From DASQYE01 sp036389315 (GTDB taxonomy: Bacteria; Acidobacteriota; Blastocatellia; Pyrinomonadales; Pyrinomonadaceae): a stretch of DNA of 64,000 bases. Location: NCBI GenBank assembly GCA_036389315.1, contig DASVQF010000031.1, positions 1-64,000 of the forward strand, given 5' to 3'. This document shows positions 15,784-22,833 of the stretch, one piece after another. Position 1 is the stretch's first letter, and each line of letters opens with the position of its first letter. The notes beneath the pieces are model-generated. The model made no database searches, had not been told where the DNA came from, and saw nothing but the letters and a program-made list of their open reading frames with translations. The translations under genes and the position numbers were made by a program.

Positions 15784-16251
15784 TCATGACGCTTTGTTGC
15801 GGATGACGATCTTACGCGCAAACCGGAAATGCTTGATCTGTAGAGTGTGACGGAATCGGATGGTGTAGGTGCGGTGGACAAGGAAGGTGAGAATCTCAGG
15901 CTCGGGCCTGGCGCTCTTCGCCCTCGTCAAGCCATCAAATAATCTTTCCAGCTCTCTATCCTGCATCCGGTCGAGGGCGGCCAGCCCGGCCCTTACTATC
16001 TCGCTCTTGTTGGCGCTGATGCCTGCCCTCTTGCACCGTCTCTTGAGCCTTGAGAGCAGCTCTTCTTCGCCGTCAGCGAGATGGAAGCTCTCCGTGGTGA
16101 GCTTGCCCGCGCCGTCCTGCTGCGGCTGCTCGCGCGGCGCTGGCTCTCTTTCCCCGAGGGTGGTTCCGGCCTTCTCGAACCGGCTCTTAACGGCCCGCTC
16201 TTCGGCCTTCAGCGAAGCCCCGAGGGCCTTCTTTATATCTCTCTTAGCCAT
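15784..16251 (-). CDS. Ribbon-helix-helix protein, putative partner of ParA
   Basis: The gene starts at the ATG at 16251, two bases after the parA stop, giving 155 residues; a longer frame continues upstream inside parA and was rejected. Residues about 55-95 read TTESFHLADGEEELLSRLKRRC..AGISANKSEIVRAGLAAL, a typical ribbon-helix-helix unit. The N-terminal half is basic and flexible, like the ParA-stimulating tails of ParG and Omega-type proteins. The 30-residue basic C-terminal tail may be a later extension. With ParA it would form a type Ib-like partition pair that binds a centromere and represses the operon; this role is inferred from context. Confidence 0.7.
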   Translation of the reverse strand: MAKRDIKKALGASLKAEERAVKSRFEKAGTTLGEREPAPREQPQQDGAGKLTTESFHLADGEEELLSRLKRRCKRAGISANKSEIVRAGLAALDRMQDRELERLFDGLTRAKSARPEPEILTFLVHRTYTIRFRHTLQIKHFRFARKIVIRNKAS

Positions 16252-16253
16252 AA

Positions 16254-16949
16254 CTAAGCCGCGCTCGTCGTAGAAGTTTCGGATGGAACCGCCGTGTGAT
16301 GCAGAAGCGCGAGCACCTCGCCCGTGAGTGCTTCCACTTCTGCGACGGCCGGTGCAGCCTTGCTGCCGAAGTCGTGGACGGTCTGACCGAAGACGGCCGA
16401 GTGGCGGTAGACCTGCCTCTGATGTATGTAGGTGGCGCAGAGGTCTATGCCGAACTCGGGCAAGACCTCCAGGGCGTCCCTCGCCAGGCTTGTGTTCGGC
16501 TGGCATTGGTTAATGACCAGCCTGGCCATCAAAGCTTCGTTGAGGTCTCCGACGTTCTCTATCACCTGGCGGATGCCCACGGCGGCCCACATGTCGAGCG
16601 GCGAGGGGATGATGGGAACCAGCGCCAGGTCTGCAATCAGCAGCGCGCTCTGCGGCACGGGCGAGTCGGCCGCAGGCGGACAGTCGATGATGACGTAATG
16701 ATAATCGTCAACGAATTTCTTGACCTCGCGGTGAACCTTTGTGTTGGCCGCGCTGAGGCCGATGACTGAAGCGGGGAAAGGCTTCTCGTCGGCGGAGGCG
16801 GCCCACCTCGTAGCCGTGCCCTGCGGGTCTGCGTCCACCACCAGCACCTTGTTGCCGCGACGCGCCAGAGCGCCCGCAAGCTGCATGCTCACGGTGGTCT
16901 TACCTGAACCACCTTTCTGATTCACGACGCTGATGATCTTCGCCGTCAT
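16254..16949 (-). CDS. parA: ParA-family partition ATPase
   Basis: The 231-residue protein opens with the deviant Walker A box NQKGGSGKTT (both Lys present), followed by VLVVDADPQGTATRWA (Walker A') and YVIIDCPPAADSP (Walker B). Length fits the short plasmid ParA class without an N-terminal helix-turn-helix. ParA uses nucleoid binding and ATP hydrolysis to position plasmids or, in chromosomal versions, other cargo. The AT-rich upstream stretch at about 16970-17010 contains TATAAT on the minus strand and probably holds the promoter. A plasmid-like pair here suggests an integrated element or remnant. Confidence 0.9.
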   Translation of the reverse strand: MTAKIISVVNQKGGSGKTTVSMQLAGALARRGNKVLVVDADPQGTATRWAASADEKPFPASVIGLSAANTKVHREVKKFVDDYHYVIIDCPPAADSPVPQSALLIADLALVPIIPSPLDMWAAVGIRQVIENVGDLNEALMARLVINQCQPNTSLARDALEVLPEFGIDLCATYIHQRQVYRHSAVFGQTVHDFGSKAAPAVAEVEALTGEVLALLHHTAVPSETSTTSAA

Positions 16950-17050
16950 CCGGGGGCCCCTTCTGCGAGTATTTATAATTATATCACCTACTCTATTTTG
17001 AAGGATAAAAATTACCGCTCCCTTGACAGCCGCGACCGAAGTGGCGCATG

Positions 17051-17112
17051 CCTTTCATCATTCCACCTTTCGTTGTAGATTGAAGGCTGCTCGCGCGCGG
17101 CCGGGGAAGCCC
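17051..17112 (+). repeat. Structured intergenic repeat, copy B
   Basis: CTTTCATCATTCCACCTTTCG..TAGATTGAAGGCTGCTCGCGCGCGG matches copies at 15661-15722 and 59823-59884. It lies about 40-100 bp before the DUF4087 gene start at 17150. Here the 3' part does not form the terminator hairpin seen in copy A. Confidence 0.65.
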
Positions 17113-17149
17113 GAGACCGGGGCGCTTACCTGTTAACGTGGAGAAGATA

Positions 17150-17566
17150 ATGAATCAGAGAGTTCTGGAATCCAGATTGATGATGTTTAGCTGCCTGCTA
17201 CTGGCCGCCGCAGCCCTGGTGAGCGGGCGGCCCGCAACTTCTAACGCCGCCGCCAACTCCTCCGACCAGTTCGAGACGCGCTGCGGTTGGTTCAGCAATC
17301 CGACGCCCGCCAACGCTTCTTTGCACGACCGCGAGGCGGAGTGGATCATAGGCGTGCAGGGCGGCTATCAGGCCGAAGGCGATTGGCCGGACTTCAGTTC
17401 CGGGCAATGGGTGGAGACGAACGGACACTACGGTTACGGCTGCGCGTGTATGCGCGTTCGCGTAGACCGTCGGACTCAGAGGGTGATAGAGATTGAGAGC
17501 GCCCGCGTGCGCCCCCTGTCAGTATGCCGCCGTGATCGCTCTTTGAGGCGGTGGGGTTTCAAGTGA
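17150..17566 (+). CDS. DUF4087-family secreted protein
   Basis: The 138-residue product has a signal peptide (MMFSCLLLAAAALVSG) and a mature part with FETRCGWFSNPTPANASLHDREAEWIIGVQGGYQAEGDWPDF and YGYGCACMRVRVD, followed by a C-terminal Cys. This layout, with four conserved cysteines, is that of the DUF4087 family of periplasmic proteins of unknown function. An in-frame GTG at 17138 is possible, but ATG 17150 behind GTGGAGAAG is preferred. It may be transcribed from repeat copy B upstream. Confidence 0.75.
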   Translation: MNQRVLESRLMMFSCLLLAAAALVSGRPATSNAAANSSDQFETRCGWFSNPTPANASLHDREAEWIIGVQGGYQAEGDWPDFSSGQWVETNGHYGYGCACMRVRVDRRTQRVIEIESARVRPLSVCRRDRSLRRWGFK

Positions 17567-17620
17567 AGGAGATTTAGTCGGGCAGTCTTCCAGACCATAC
17601 GAGGCTAAAGGAGCACCGCG

Positions 17621-18220
17621 ATGAGCGAAGAAGAGGGGAAAGTGAGGGAAGAAAAAGAGGAAAAGGAGGAAGAGAAAAAGGAGAAGCCGAATCGTTTAGA
17701 GTCTTTCGCCAAGTTAATCGGCGTCGCCGGCGGATTGCTGGCCGTCTTCACCGGCCTCTACCAATTCGGGCAAAGCAATATTCAAAACGGTAGAGAGTTG
17801 CGCTGGAAGCAGGCCCAGTTGGCCCATGAGATGGTGACGAAGATGGTGGCCGACGACGGTTGGAAGGCTATGGAGATGATGGATTGGGACGACGAGGGGC
17901 GAGAGTATGAGATCAATGGCCGTAAAGAGAAGGTGAACGCGAATGCCGTCTATGCCGCTCTGGAAAAAAGTGAAAGCTCGGATACGGATCGCTATATCAT
18001 CGACCGCCTCGACAGAGCATTCTTCCTTGTGAGCCAGCTTGAGATGGCCGTCCGGTCTGATCTCGTCAGGATTGAAGACGTGCGCTATCCCTTGAGCTGG
18101 TATGCGGCGAAGAGGATGTGCCCGCGCAAGCAGCTATTCGAGAATTATATGAAAGAGAATGCAGCGCCCGAGACGCTCCAATTTTTTCAACGCCTAGACG
18201 AGTGGCGAAACTGTAAGTAA
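17621..18220 (+). CDS. Membrane-anchored protein of unknown function
   Basis: The 199-residue protein starts with a highly charged Glu/Lys-rich segment (residues 4-22), then one transmembrane helix (about 32-48, IGVAGGLLAVFTGLYQF), then a soluble helical domain with a WKQAQLAHEMVTKMV stretch and a conserved-looking LDRAFFLVSQLEMAVRSDLV helix. I do not recognise a named family. The start follows AAAGGAGCACCGCG. It could share a transcript with the UspA gene 39 bp downstream. Confidence 0.7.
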   Translation: MSEEEGKVREEKEEKEEEKKEKPNRLESFAKLIGVAGGLLAVFTGLYQFGQSNIQNGRELRWKQAQLAHEMVTKMVADDGWKAMEMMDWDDEGREYEINGRKEKVNANAVYAALEKSESSDTDRYIIDRLDRAFFLVSQLEMAVRSDLVRIEDVRYPLSWYAAKRMCPRKQLFENYMKENAAPETLQFFQRLDEWRNCK

Positions 18221-18259
18221 GCGGCCAGAGCCGAAACAATCACCGGGAGACTGAGCGTA

Positions 18260-19210
18260 ATGACAGAAAAGATGAAGGTGCTTGTAGCTTATGACGGCTC
18301 GGAGTGCGCCGACGCCGTCCTGGACGACCTGAAGAGAGCGGGTCTTCCCCACACACTCGAAGCCGTCGTGCTGGCTGCGGCCGACGTGTTCATCCCTCCG
18401 TCCGAAAAGGATGAGAGCGGCGAGGCGACCCATTATTACGTGACGCCCGGCATCAGGCGAGCGCACGAGCACGCCGCGCGCGAGCTTGAGGAAGCGCGAA
18501 GGCTCGTCGAGACGGCCGGCGAGCGCCTCAAGACAGATTTCCCAGCCTGGGAGGTGCGAGCCGAAGCTCACGCCGATTCTCCCGCCTGGGCCGTCATCAA
18601 AAGGGGCGATGAGTGGCGGCCAGACCTGATCGTCGTCGGCTCGCAGGGGCACGCACGTTTAGGAGGGAGGCTGATTCTCGGCAGCGTCTCGCAGCGGGTT
18701 CTCTACGAAGCCCGCTGCTCTGTGCGCGTGGCCCGCAAGCCTGGCACAACGGATGTCAATTCCCCGGTTCGCATAGTCATAGGCACGGACGGCTCGCCCG
18801 ATGCGGGCGCTGCCATCGAAGCTGTCGCCGCCCGCTCCTGGCCCAACGGGAGCGAAGCGCGCATTATCTCTGCCCTGGACACGGTGGTCGCCGTTACGCC
18901 GGATGATTCGCAGCCCTCGGCCGTGAAATGGTTGGAGGGCGGAGACGAAGAGGAAGCTGACTGGCTGCGGCAGGTGTTCGAGCCGTCGGCCGAGAGACTT
19001 CGCAGTGCGGGGCTGGATGCTTCCGTCTTGCTGAGGAAAGGAAACCCGAAGCGCGTGCTGGTCGAAGAGGCCGCAGAGTGGGGCGCGGACTCGATCTTCG
19101 TCGGCGCGAAAGGCTTGCGCGGTATTGATAGGCTCCTGCTCGGAAGCGTCTCGGCGGCAGTCGCGGGGCTCGCCCCCTGCTCTGTAGAGGTCGTGCGTCG
19201 TCCCGTCTAG
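18260..19210 (+). CDS. Tandem universal stress protein (two UspA domains)
   Basis: The 316-residue cytoplasmic protein contains two Usp folds (about residues 5-165 and 172-315). Each has an ATP-binding signature of the G-xx-G-9x-G-S form: GSQGHARLGGRLILGS in the first and GAKGLRGIDRLLLGS in the second, so both domains should bind ATP. The first domain opens MKVLVAYDGSECADAVL and the second VRIVIGTDGSPDAG. Universal stress proteins are induced in starvation and stress; the target is not visible from sequence. Confidence 0.93.
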   Translation: MTEKMKVLVAYDGSECADAVLDDLKRAGLPHTLEAVVLAAADVFIPPSEKDESGEATHYYVTPGIRRAHEHAARELEEARRLVETAGERLKTDFPAWEVRAEAHADSPAWAVIKRGDEWRPDLIVVGSQGHARLGGRLILGSVSQRVLYEARCSVRVARKPGTTDVNSPVRIVIGTDGSPDAGAAIEAVAARSWPNGSEARIISALDTVVAVTPDDSQPSAVKWLEGGDEEEADWLRQVFEPSAERLRSAGLDASVLLRKGNPKRVLVEEAAEWGADSIFVGAKGLRGIDRLLLGSVSAAVAGLAPCSVEVVRRPV

Positions 19211-19222
19211 TAGACGCGCCGC

Positions 19223-19564
19223 TTACATGCGTCGCAGCACTGCGAAGCCGTGCCACACCGCTCCGACAAGCGAGAGTATCATGACCGAGAGCAGCGTCAC
19301 GACGACATGCTCCGGCTTCCAACCCTGCGCAAACACCAGCATCACAAAAGAGGTGATCGTAATCAACGCGCCCGCCACCAACAGGTCATGGCCCGAGACG
19401 CGATTCGCCTCGTACCAGATCTTCGGGTCGGAAAGCGTCTTCTTCGTCCGAAAGCCGTAATACGGATTGGGCGGCACACGCTTCTTGATAAGCGGGACGC
19501 TCAAGCCCACGAACAAGAGCCCGACCAGGGCAAACAGCGACGCGTTGACGGTTACAATACTCAT
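19223..19564 (-). CDS. SdpI-family membrane protein
   Basis: The 113-residue protein has three hydrophobic helices and the SdpI-family signature PNPYYGFRTKKTLSDPKIWYEANRVSG between helices one and two. SdpI in Bacillus protects against the SdpC toxin, but most family members have no known role. The ATG at 19564 follows GAGGAATCCC; an in-frame GTG one codon earlier is possible. It is convergent with the UspA gene, 12 bp from its stop. Confidence 0.85.
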   Translation of the reverse strand: MSIVTVNASLFALVGLLFVGLSVPLIKKRVPPNPYYGFRTKKTLSDPKIWYEANRVSGHDLLVAGALITITSFVMLVFAQGWKPEHVVVTLLSVMILSLVGAVWHGFAVLRRM

Positions 19565-19630
19565 CACGGGATTCCTCGACGAGGCTAATTGAAGAGCTTT
19601 GAGCTAGAATTACTACGTAGACCTTTCAGT

Positions 19631-20125
19631 TTATTTCCTTATTACAGAAACACGATCATATATCGTCGCTCCATTAGGGACGTTCGCTAATCCAGGATAG
19701 TTATTTTTGTCCCGTGCATCTATAAGATACTTCTTAAAAGCACTTTGAGCTTGATTATCTGCTAAGACGGCGATGAGATCGAACTTCAGTCCGACATCCG
19801 CCGCCACGCCGAGATAAGTTACAGATGACCAGTCACCGTTTGCCTGAATATCCGCAGGATTGTTCTGAGGGTAATAACGACCAACCTTAGGCACAAATAC
19901 TACAATCCAGAGCACCTGTCCATTCGGAATATTTTGGGCTGTCCCTCTCACCATTTCTGTCTGTTCTACTTTAGAATCCTCAAGAGGCTGTTTGATTTCC
20001 ACGCTGGTTGGAGGTGTAGGAGTAGGGACAGGCGTTGGAGTTGGAATCGGAGGTGGTACGGGTTTAGGCCAGCAATCGCTAAGGAGCAGCGTTAATCCGA
20101 GAACTACTATGATTAGAGGCTTCAT
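19631..20125 (-). CDS. Putative lipoprotein with a Pro/Thr-rich linker
   Basis: The product (about 164 residues) has a signal peptide ending LLLSDC, a poor but possible lipobox, then a PTPTPVPTPTPP linker and a soluble domain with strands such as VLWIVVFVPKVGRYYPQ. The preferred start is the second of two ATGs (20125) behind GGAG. A GTG at 20155 overlaps the stop of the upstream gene by four bases. Base composition is more AT-rich than the surroundings, suggesting recent acquisition with its upstream partner. Function unknown. Confidence 0.65.
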   Translation of the reverse strand: MKPLIIVVLGLTLLLSDCWPKPVPPPIPTPTPVPTPTPPTSVEIKQPLEDSKVEQTEMVRGTAQNIPNGQVLWIVVFVPKVGRYYPQNNPADIQANGDWSSVTYLGVAADVGLKFDLIAVLADNQAQSAFKKYLIDARDKNNYPGLANVPNGATIYDRVSVIRK

Positions 20126-20151
20126 CATATTTCTCCAATCTTGAGGGTGCG

Positions 20152-20634
20152 TCACTTGGCTAAGTGTACATCTGACGGCGGTGCGATGTTCTTATTAGTG
20201 TCGTCGCCCGGATTGTTTCGGTTCTGCTCATTACTTTCTGTCTTCTGTTGAGTTTTCGATCTCCATCTATTAATCAGATTACGCATCCGGGGGGCTATGA
20301 AAGTGCTCCACAGAAATGAGTAGAGAGACACTGCGACGGCCTGCAAAGCAACTAGTTGAAGAAAAACTCTCTTGTTTGTAATCATGTAATCGAGATTACC
20401 CGCCGCTTGATACTCTGTTGCTACCCAAAAGAGGGCCCCTCCAATGATTACTCCGTTAGGAACTATTAGAGCAGCCGGTCTAACAAGAATTTTGAAGAGC
20501 GGTATTTTTATTTTATTCCACAGCGGTTTCACTAAAATATTCGAGAGCTTCACCAGTTGTTCCGACAGAGCTGCAATGGCTCCAACTATGGCCGCAATGG
20601 CTACAAGATATTTGGTGATTTCCTCGGCAGTCAT
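20152..20634 (-). CDS. AT-rich membrane protein of unknown function
   Basis: The 160-residue protein has an N-terminal amphipathic/hydrophobic segment, two or three transmembrane helices (for example VIIGGALFWVATEY and LVALQAVAVSLYSFLW) and a polar Gln/Asn-rich C-terminal tail. It shares low GC and an operon with the downstream lipoprotein gene. I do not recognise the family. The pair may be a small secreted/membrane module picked up by transfer. Confidence 0.6.
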   Translation of the reverse strand: MTAEEITKYLVAIAAIVGAIAALSEQLVKLSNILVKPLWNKIKIPLFKILVRPAALIVPNGVIIGGALFWVATEYQAAGNLDYMITNKRVFLQLVALQAVAVSLYSFLWSTFIAPRMRNLINRWRSKTQQKTESNEQNRNNPGDDTNKNIAPPSDVHLAK

Positions 20635-20938
20635 TTATAAATGAGTGTAATAAATGGTTTCTACACAAGCTTCATAGAGGTTCGTGGAGGCCAATGAAAT
20701 TGGACTTCAATAAGCAGAAAAGCGAGGAAGATTGAGCAGCTCAACAATACTCCGATTCAGCCAACACGTCAATTTTTGATATTCGGCATTCCCGCATGAA
20801 GTTCAGCACTTCTCCTAACAATAAGTAAGCCGCTAGCGGCAGTTATTGGGGGTGCGATAAATTGCCTCCGGTGGTTCGATCTGCCAACAGCCGAAGGGGT
20901 CGCCACGCGGGGCCCGGCTGTCGATCCCCTTGAGGGGA
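20635..20938. other. Intergenic stretch without a visible gene
   Basis: About 300 bp upstream of the AT-rich pair. The first half is AT-rich and probably contains the promoter of the minus-strand pair. No ORF with coding character, RNA gene or insertion sequence is visible. Confidence 0.5.
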
Positions 20939-20988
20939 AGCGCCGGAATGGCTCTCGAAGAGTTTTAGCTGAGAGCCATTCCGGCGCT
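20939..20988. terminator. Perfect 18-bp hairpin after the minus-strand gene at 21005
   Basis: AGCGCCGGAATGGCTCTC (20939-20956) pairs perfectly with its complement at 20971-20988 around a 14-base loop. It lies 16 bp beyond the stop of the minus-strand gene 21005-21667. Neither side has a long T-run, so it may stop transcription weakly or protect the 3' end. Confidence 0.6.
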
Positions 20989-21004
20989 GTTTCGTGTTGC
21001 GGGT

Positions 21005-21667
21005 TTAGCCTGTGATGGTGGCGCTGACGGTCTGGCTCCAGGGGCCTTGCTCGCCTTTGGTGTTGACCCAGCGCAGCATGTAGTGTGCGACTTTACCGGC
21101 CTCTTCGCCGCCGTAGGTGGCGATGTAGGGCGTGCGTGTGTCCGTGCCGAGAAACTGCAATTGATCTGGGTCTGTTGGGGCCGGGTCGCCGACCTTGACC
21201 CAGATTTCGCAGCCCATCACGCCGCCGGGCTTGGCCCTTGAGTTGGGTGTTGTCTCGTCCGTAAAGTTGATGGTGTGGCGAAGACGCTGGCTCGTGTCCA
21301 CCGTGGCAATGGGCCGAGTGGTGGGCACGCCCGTTTCCGTGCGGGGCGTCTCGCGTAAGGAGATGCCCATCTCGGCCCTTTGCGCGTCCGTCAGAGTGGG
21401 TTGTCCCTGAATGCGACGCACCAGCGAACGCAGGGTCGTTTCAAAGAGGTCGCGCGTCTGCTTCTTGGTTTGCTGCGCGCCCTCGGCTGCCGTCTGTGCC
21501 GCGACGTGGGCCGCGTAACTAGTGGCCCATTCGCTCTGCCCACTGGTCAGAGGGGCCAGGTCTGCGGCTGTCAAACCGAGAGCCGCCAAGTTAGCGCCGA
21601 CGTAAGTCATGAAATTGGACTGCCAAGTATTGAAATCCGAGTCGGAACCTGGAATGTAATCTGGCAT
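21005..21667 (-). CDS. Conserved protein of unknown function with a beta-sandwich-like C-terminus
   Basis: The 220-residue protein has no signal peptide. The N-terminal half is helical (DFNTWQSNFMTYVGANLAALGLTAADLAPL...AAEGAQQTKKQTRDLFETTLRSLVRRIQ). The C-terminal half (about 125-220) has strands ending ATYGGEEAGKVAHYMLRWVNTKGEQGPWSQTVSATITG, which looks like a fibronectin type III-like sandwich. Similar proteins are, to my memory, found in several phyla without assigned function. It stands alone and ends at a strong hairpin. Confidence 0.7.
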   Translation of the reverse strand: MPDYIPGSDSDFNTWQSNFMTYVGANLAALGLTAADLAPLTSGQSEWATSYAAHVAAQTAAEGAQQTKKQTRDLFETTLRSLVRRIQGQPTLTDAQRAEMGISLRETPRTETGVPTTRPIATVDTSQRLRHTINFTDETTPNSRAKPGGVMGCEIWVKVGDPAPTDPDQLQFLGTDTRTPYIATYGGEEAGKVAHYMLRWVNTKGEQGPWSQTVSATITG

Positions 21668-21849
21668 GAGGTGCTCCTTGCCGCAGCGGGGCGGCGGAAA
21701 GTACGGAGGTTGAGTGTTTGCGCGAGGTACTGAGCAAAAGCCGCAATCAGCTTGCGGGCAGATAATAGCACCCCCGCCGAGCCCGACACAACCCTGGAAA
21801 TGTTGAAGCTAATAGTGATAGAAGGGATGGGGCGGCGCGCAGCGGGAAC

Positions 21850-22122
21850 GGGAGCCGAGCTCCGCTCCCGGGAATCGTGGCACGGCGAACGGGAGCCGCG
21901 CCGCCACTCCACGGAGCCGTGGCACGGCTCCGTGGAGTGGCGGCGCGGGAAACGGGAGCCGTGCAGCGGCGGAATGGAGTCGTAGCACGGCGAGGTGGAA
22001 TCGTGCGGCCGCTCCCGGGAGCTGTGGCACCGCTCCCTTCCCCCGTCCGATTGCTCCCGGGGGCGGTGGCACGACCTAGGGGAGCCATAGCGCGGCGGAA
22101 GGGAGCCGTCGCGTGGGGCCTT
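21850..22122. repeat. Array 1: degenerate tandem repeat with exact 21-bp period
   Basis: Units resembling GGAGCCGTGGCACGGCGAAC start at 21871, 21892, 21913, 21934, 21955, 21976, 21997, 22018, 22039, 22060, 22081 and 22102, always 21 bp apart; a weaker unit precedes them at about 21850. Sequence between units has drifted (22039 is poor) but the period has not. Many units hold the inverted repeat CCGTGGCACGG. Units at 21896-21948 combine into a near-perfect 53-base palindrome with 26-bp arms. The array ends 12 bp from the stop codon of the minus-strand XRE gene. No convincing gene covers it. Confidence 0.85.
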
Positions 22123-22134
22123 GCACGAAAAGTT

Positions 22135-22413
22135 TCAGTGGTGGGAGTGCTTTGATTTGCGCGGTAATCTGGCTGGCAAGTCCATCTCGTCATCAATCAA
22201 AACATCCGTCGAGACGTTTACCGAACGGGCATAGAGCAAGAGAATCGGTAACGGCGGCTCGCCTGTGCCTAACTCATATTCTGAAATTCTGTTCTGAGTC
22301 AGATTAACTCCGAGCCGTTTAATCATCTCATTCTGCGAAAGCCCTAACATCGTCCGAACCTGCAAGAGCTTTTCGGCCAGGCGCTTCGGCTTCAGACGCG
22401 CACCCCTTGCCAT
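22135..22413 (-). CDS. XRE-family (Cro/CI-type) helix-turn-helix protein
   Basis: The 92-residue protein has an HTH_3 domain: KLLQVRTMLGLSQNEMIKRLGV (first helices and recognition turn) and NRISEYELGTGEPPLPILLLYARSVNVSTDVLIDDEMDLP. The basic N-terminus (ARLKPKRLAEK) and short His-rich tail are extra. ATG 22413 follows GGGAGGGAACTCCTA. It is a paralog of the partial gene at 63807-64000, with matching ISEYEL/ISDYEL, ILLLYAR/ILLQYAR and DLP..LP stretches. Its 3' end abuts array 1, and an 18-bp palindrome lies in its predicted promoter. Confidence 0.9.
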   Translation of the reverse strand: MARGARLKPKRLAEKLLQVRTMLGLSQNEMIKRLGVNLTQNRISEYELGTGEPPLPILLLYARSVNVSTDVLIDDEMDLPARLPRKSKHSHH

Positions 22414-22447
22414 TAGGAGTTCCCTCCCAATAGACAGGGGTTGCGTC

Positions 22448-22465
22448 TAACCGAAGCTTCGGTTA
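22448..22465 (-). promoter_or_regulatory. Perfect 18-bp palindrome in the XRE promoter (candidate operator)
   Basis: TAACCGAAGCTTCGGTTA reads the same on both strands. On the minus strand its first bases form the -10-like TATAAC, with GCGACA 17 bases further upstream as a weak -35. It is about 35 bp before the XRE ATG. A dimeric HTH protein bound here would block its own promoter; this is inferred from position and symmetry. Confidence 0.5.
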
Positions 22466-22727
22466 TAGTGTGCCCGCTCAATTCTGTCGCCGTGAGAACC
22501 CTTTTCTTCTCAACGGCGGCGCTCATCACTCAGCTTTTGAGGTTGAGGCTTGAGACGACGCATTAAGCCGTTGCCAGTTTTCAAAGATTAGACCGGGCCA
22601 ATCATACTGTATGCCCTCATAAAAGACATAGAGAGATTGATTCGGGAGCGCGCTAGGGAGGGGTTTGCGCTCTCATCTGCACGCCCGCTCTCAGGCCAGA
22701 AGCGCGAGCGAGCGGGTTGTGCAGCAT

Positions 22728-22776
22728 CAGGGCCGCCGCGTTTTGGGAGGCGTGGCGGCCCTGCTTTTTCGGTTTT
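22728..22776 (+). terminator. Plus-strand terminator without an upstream plus-strand gene
   Basis: CAGGGCCGCC (22728-22737) pairs with GGCGGCCCTG (22754-22763), extended inward by three more pairs, and is followed by CTTTTTCGGTTTTT. It is a good Rho-independent terminator in plus orientation, yet every gene from 19223 to 22413 is on the minus strand. The region 22470-22727 may therefore encode a small RNA, or the hairpin may shield atpI from stray transcription. Confidence 0.65.
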
Positions 22777-22833
22777 TGACCCCCACTCAACTCGACAGCA
22801 CTTAGCGGGGCGTGTAAAATCATCAGCTTTGTT

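Noticed and set aside
21747..22196. ORFs over array 1 on both strands (149 and 92 codons)
   Set aside because: Both overlap the XRE gene or its end, and consist only of Arg/Ala/Pro/Gly repeats produced by the 21-bp units.
22470..22763. Signal recognition particle RNA or 6S RNA
   Set aside because: The conserved SRP core GGTCAGG...GAAG...AGCAGCC is absent, and no clear 6S open-complex-like bulge was found. It remains only a candidate small RNA.
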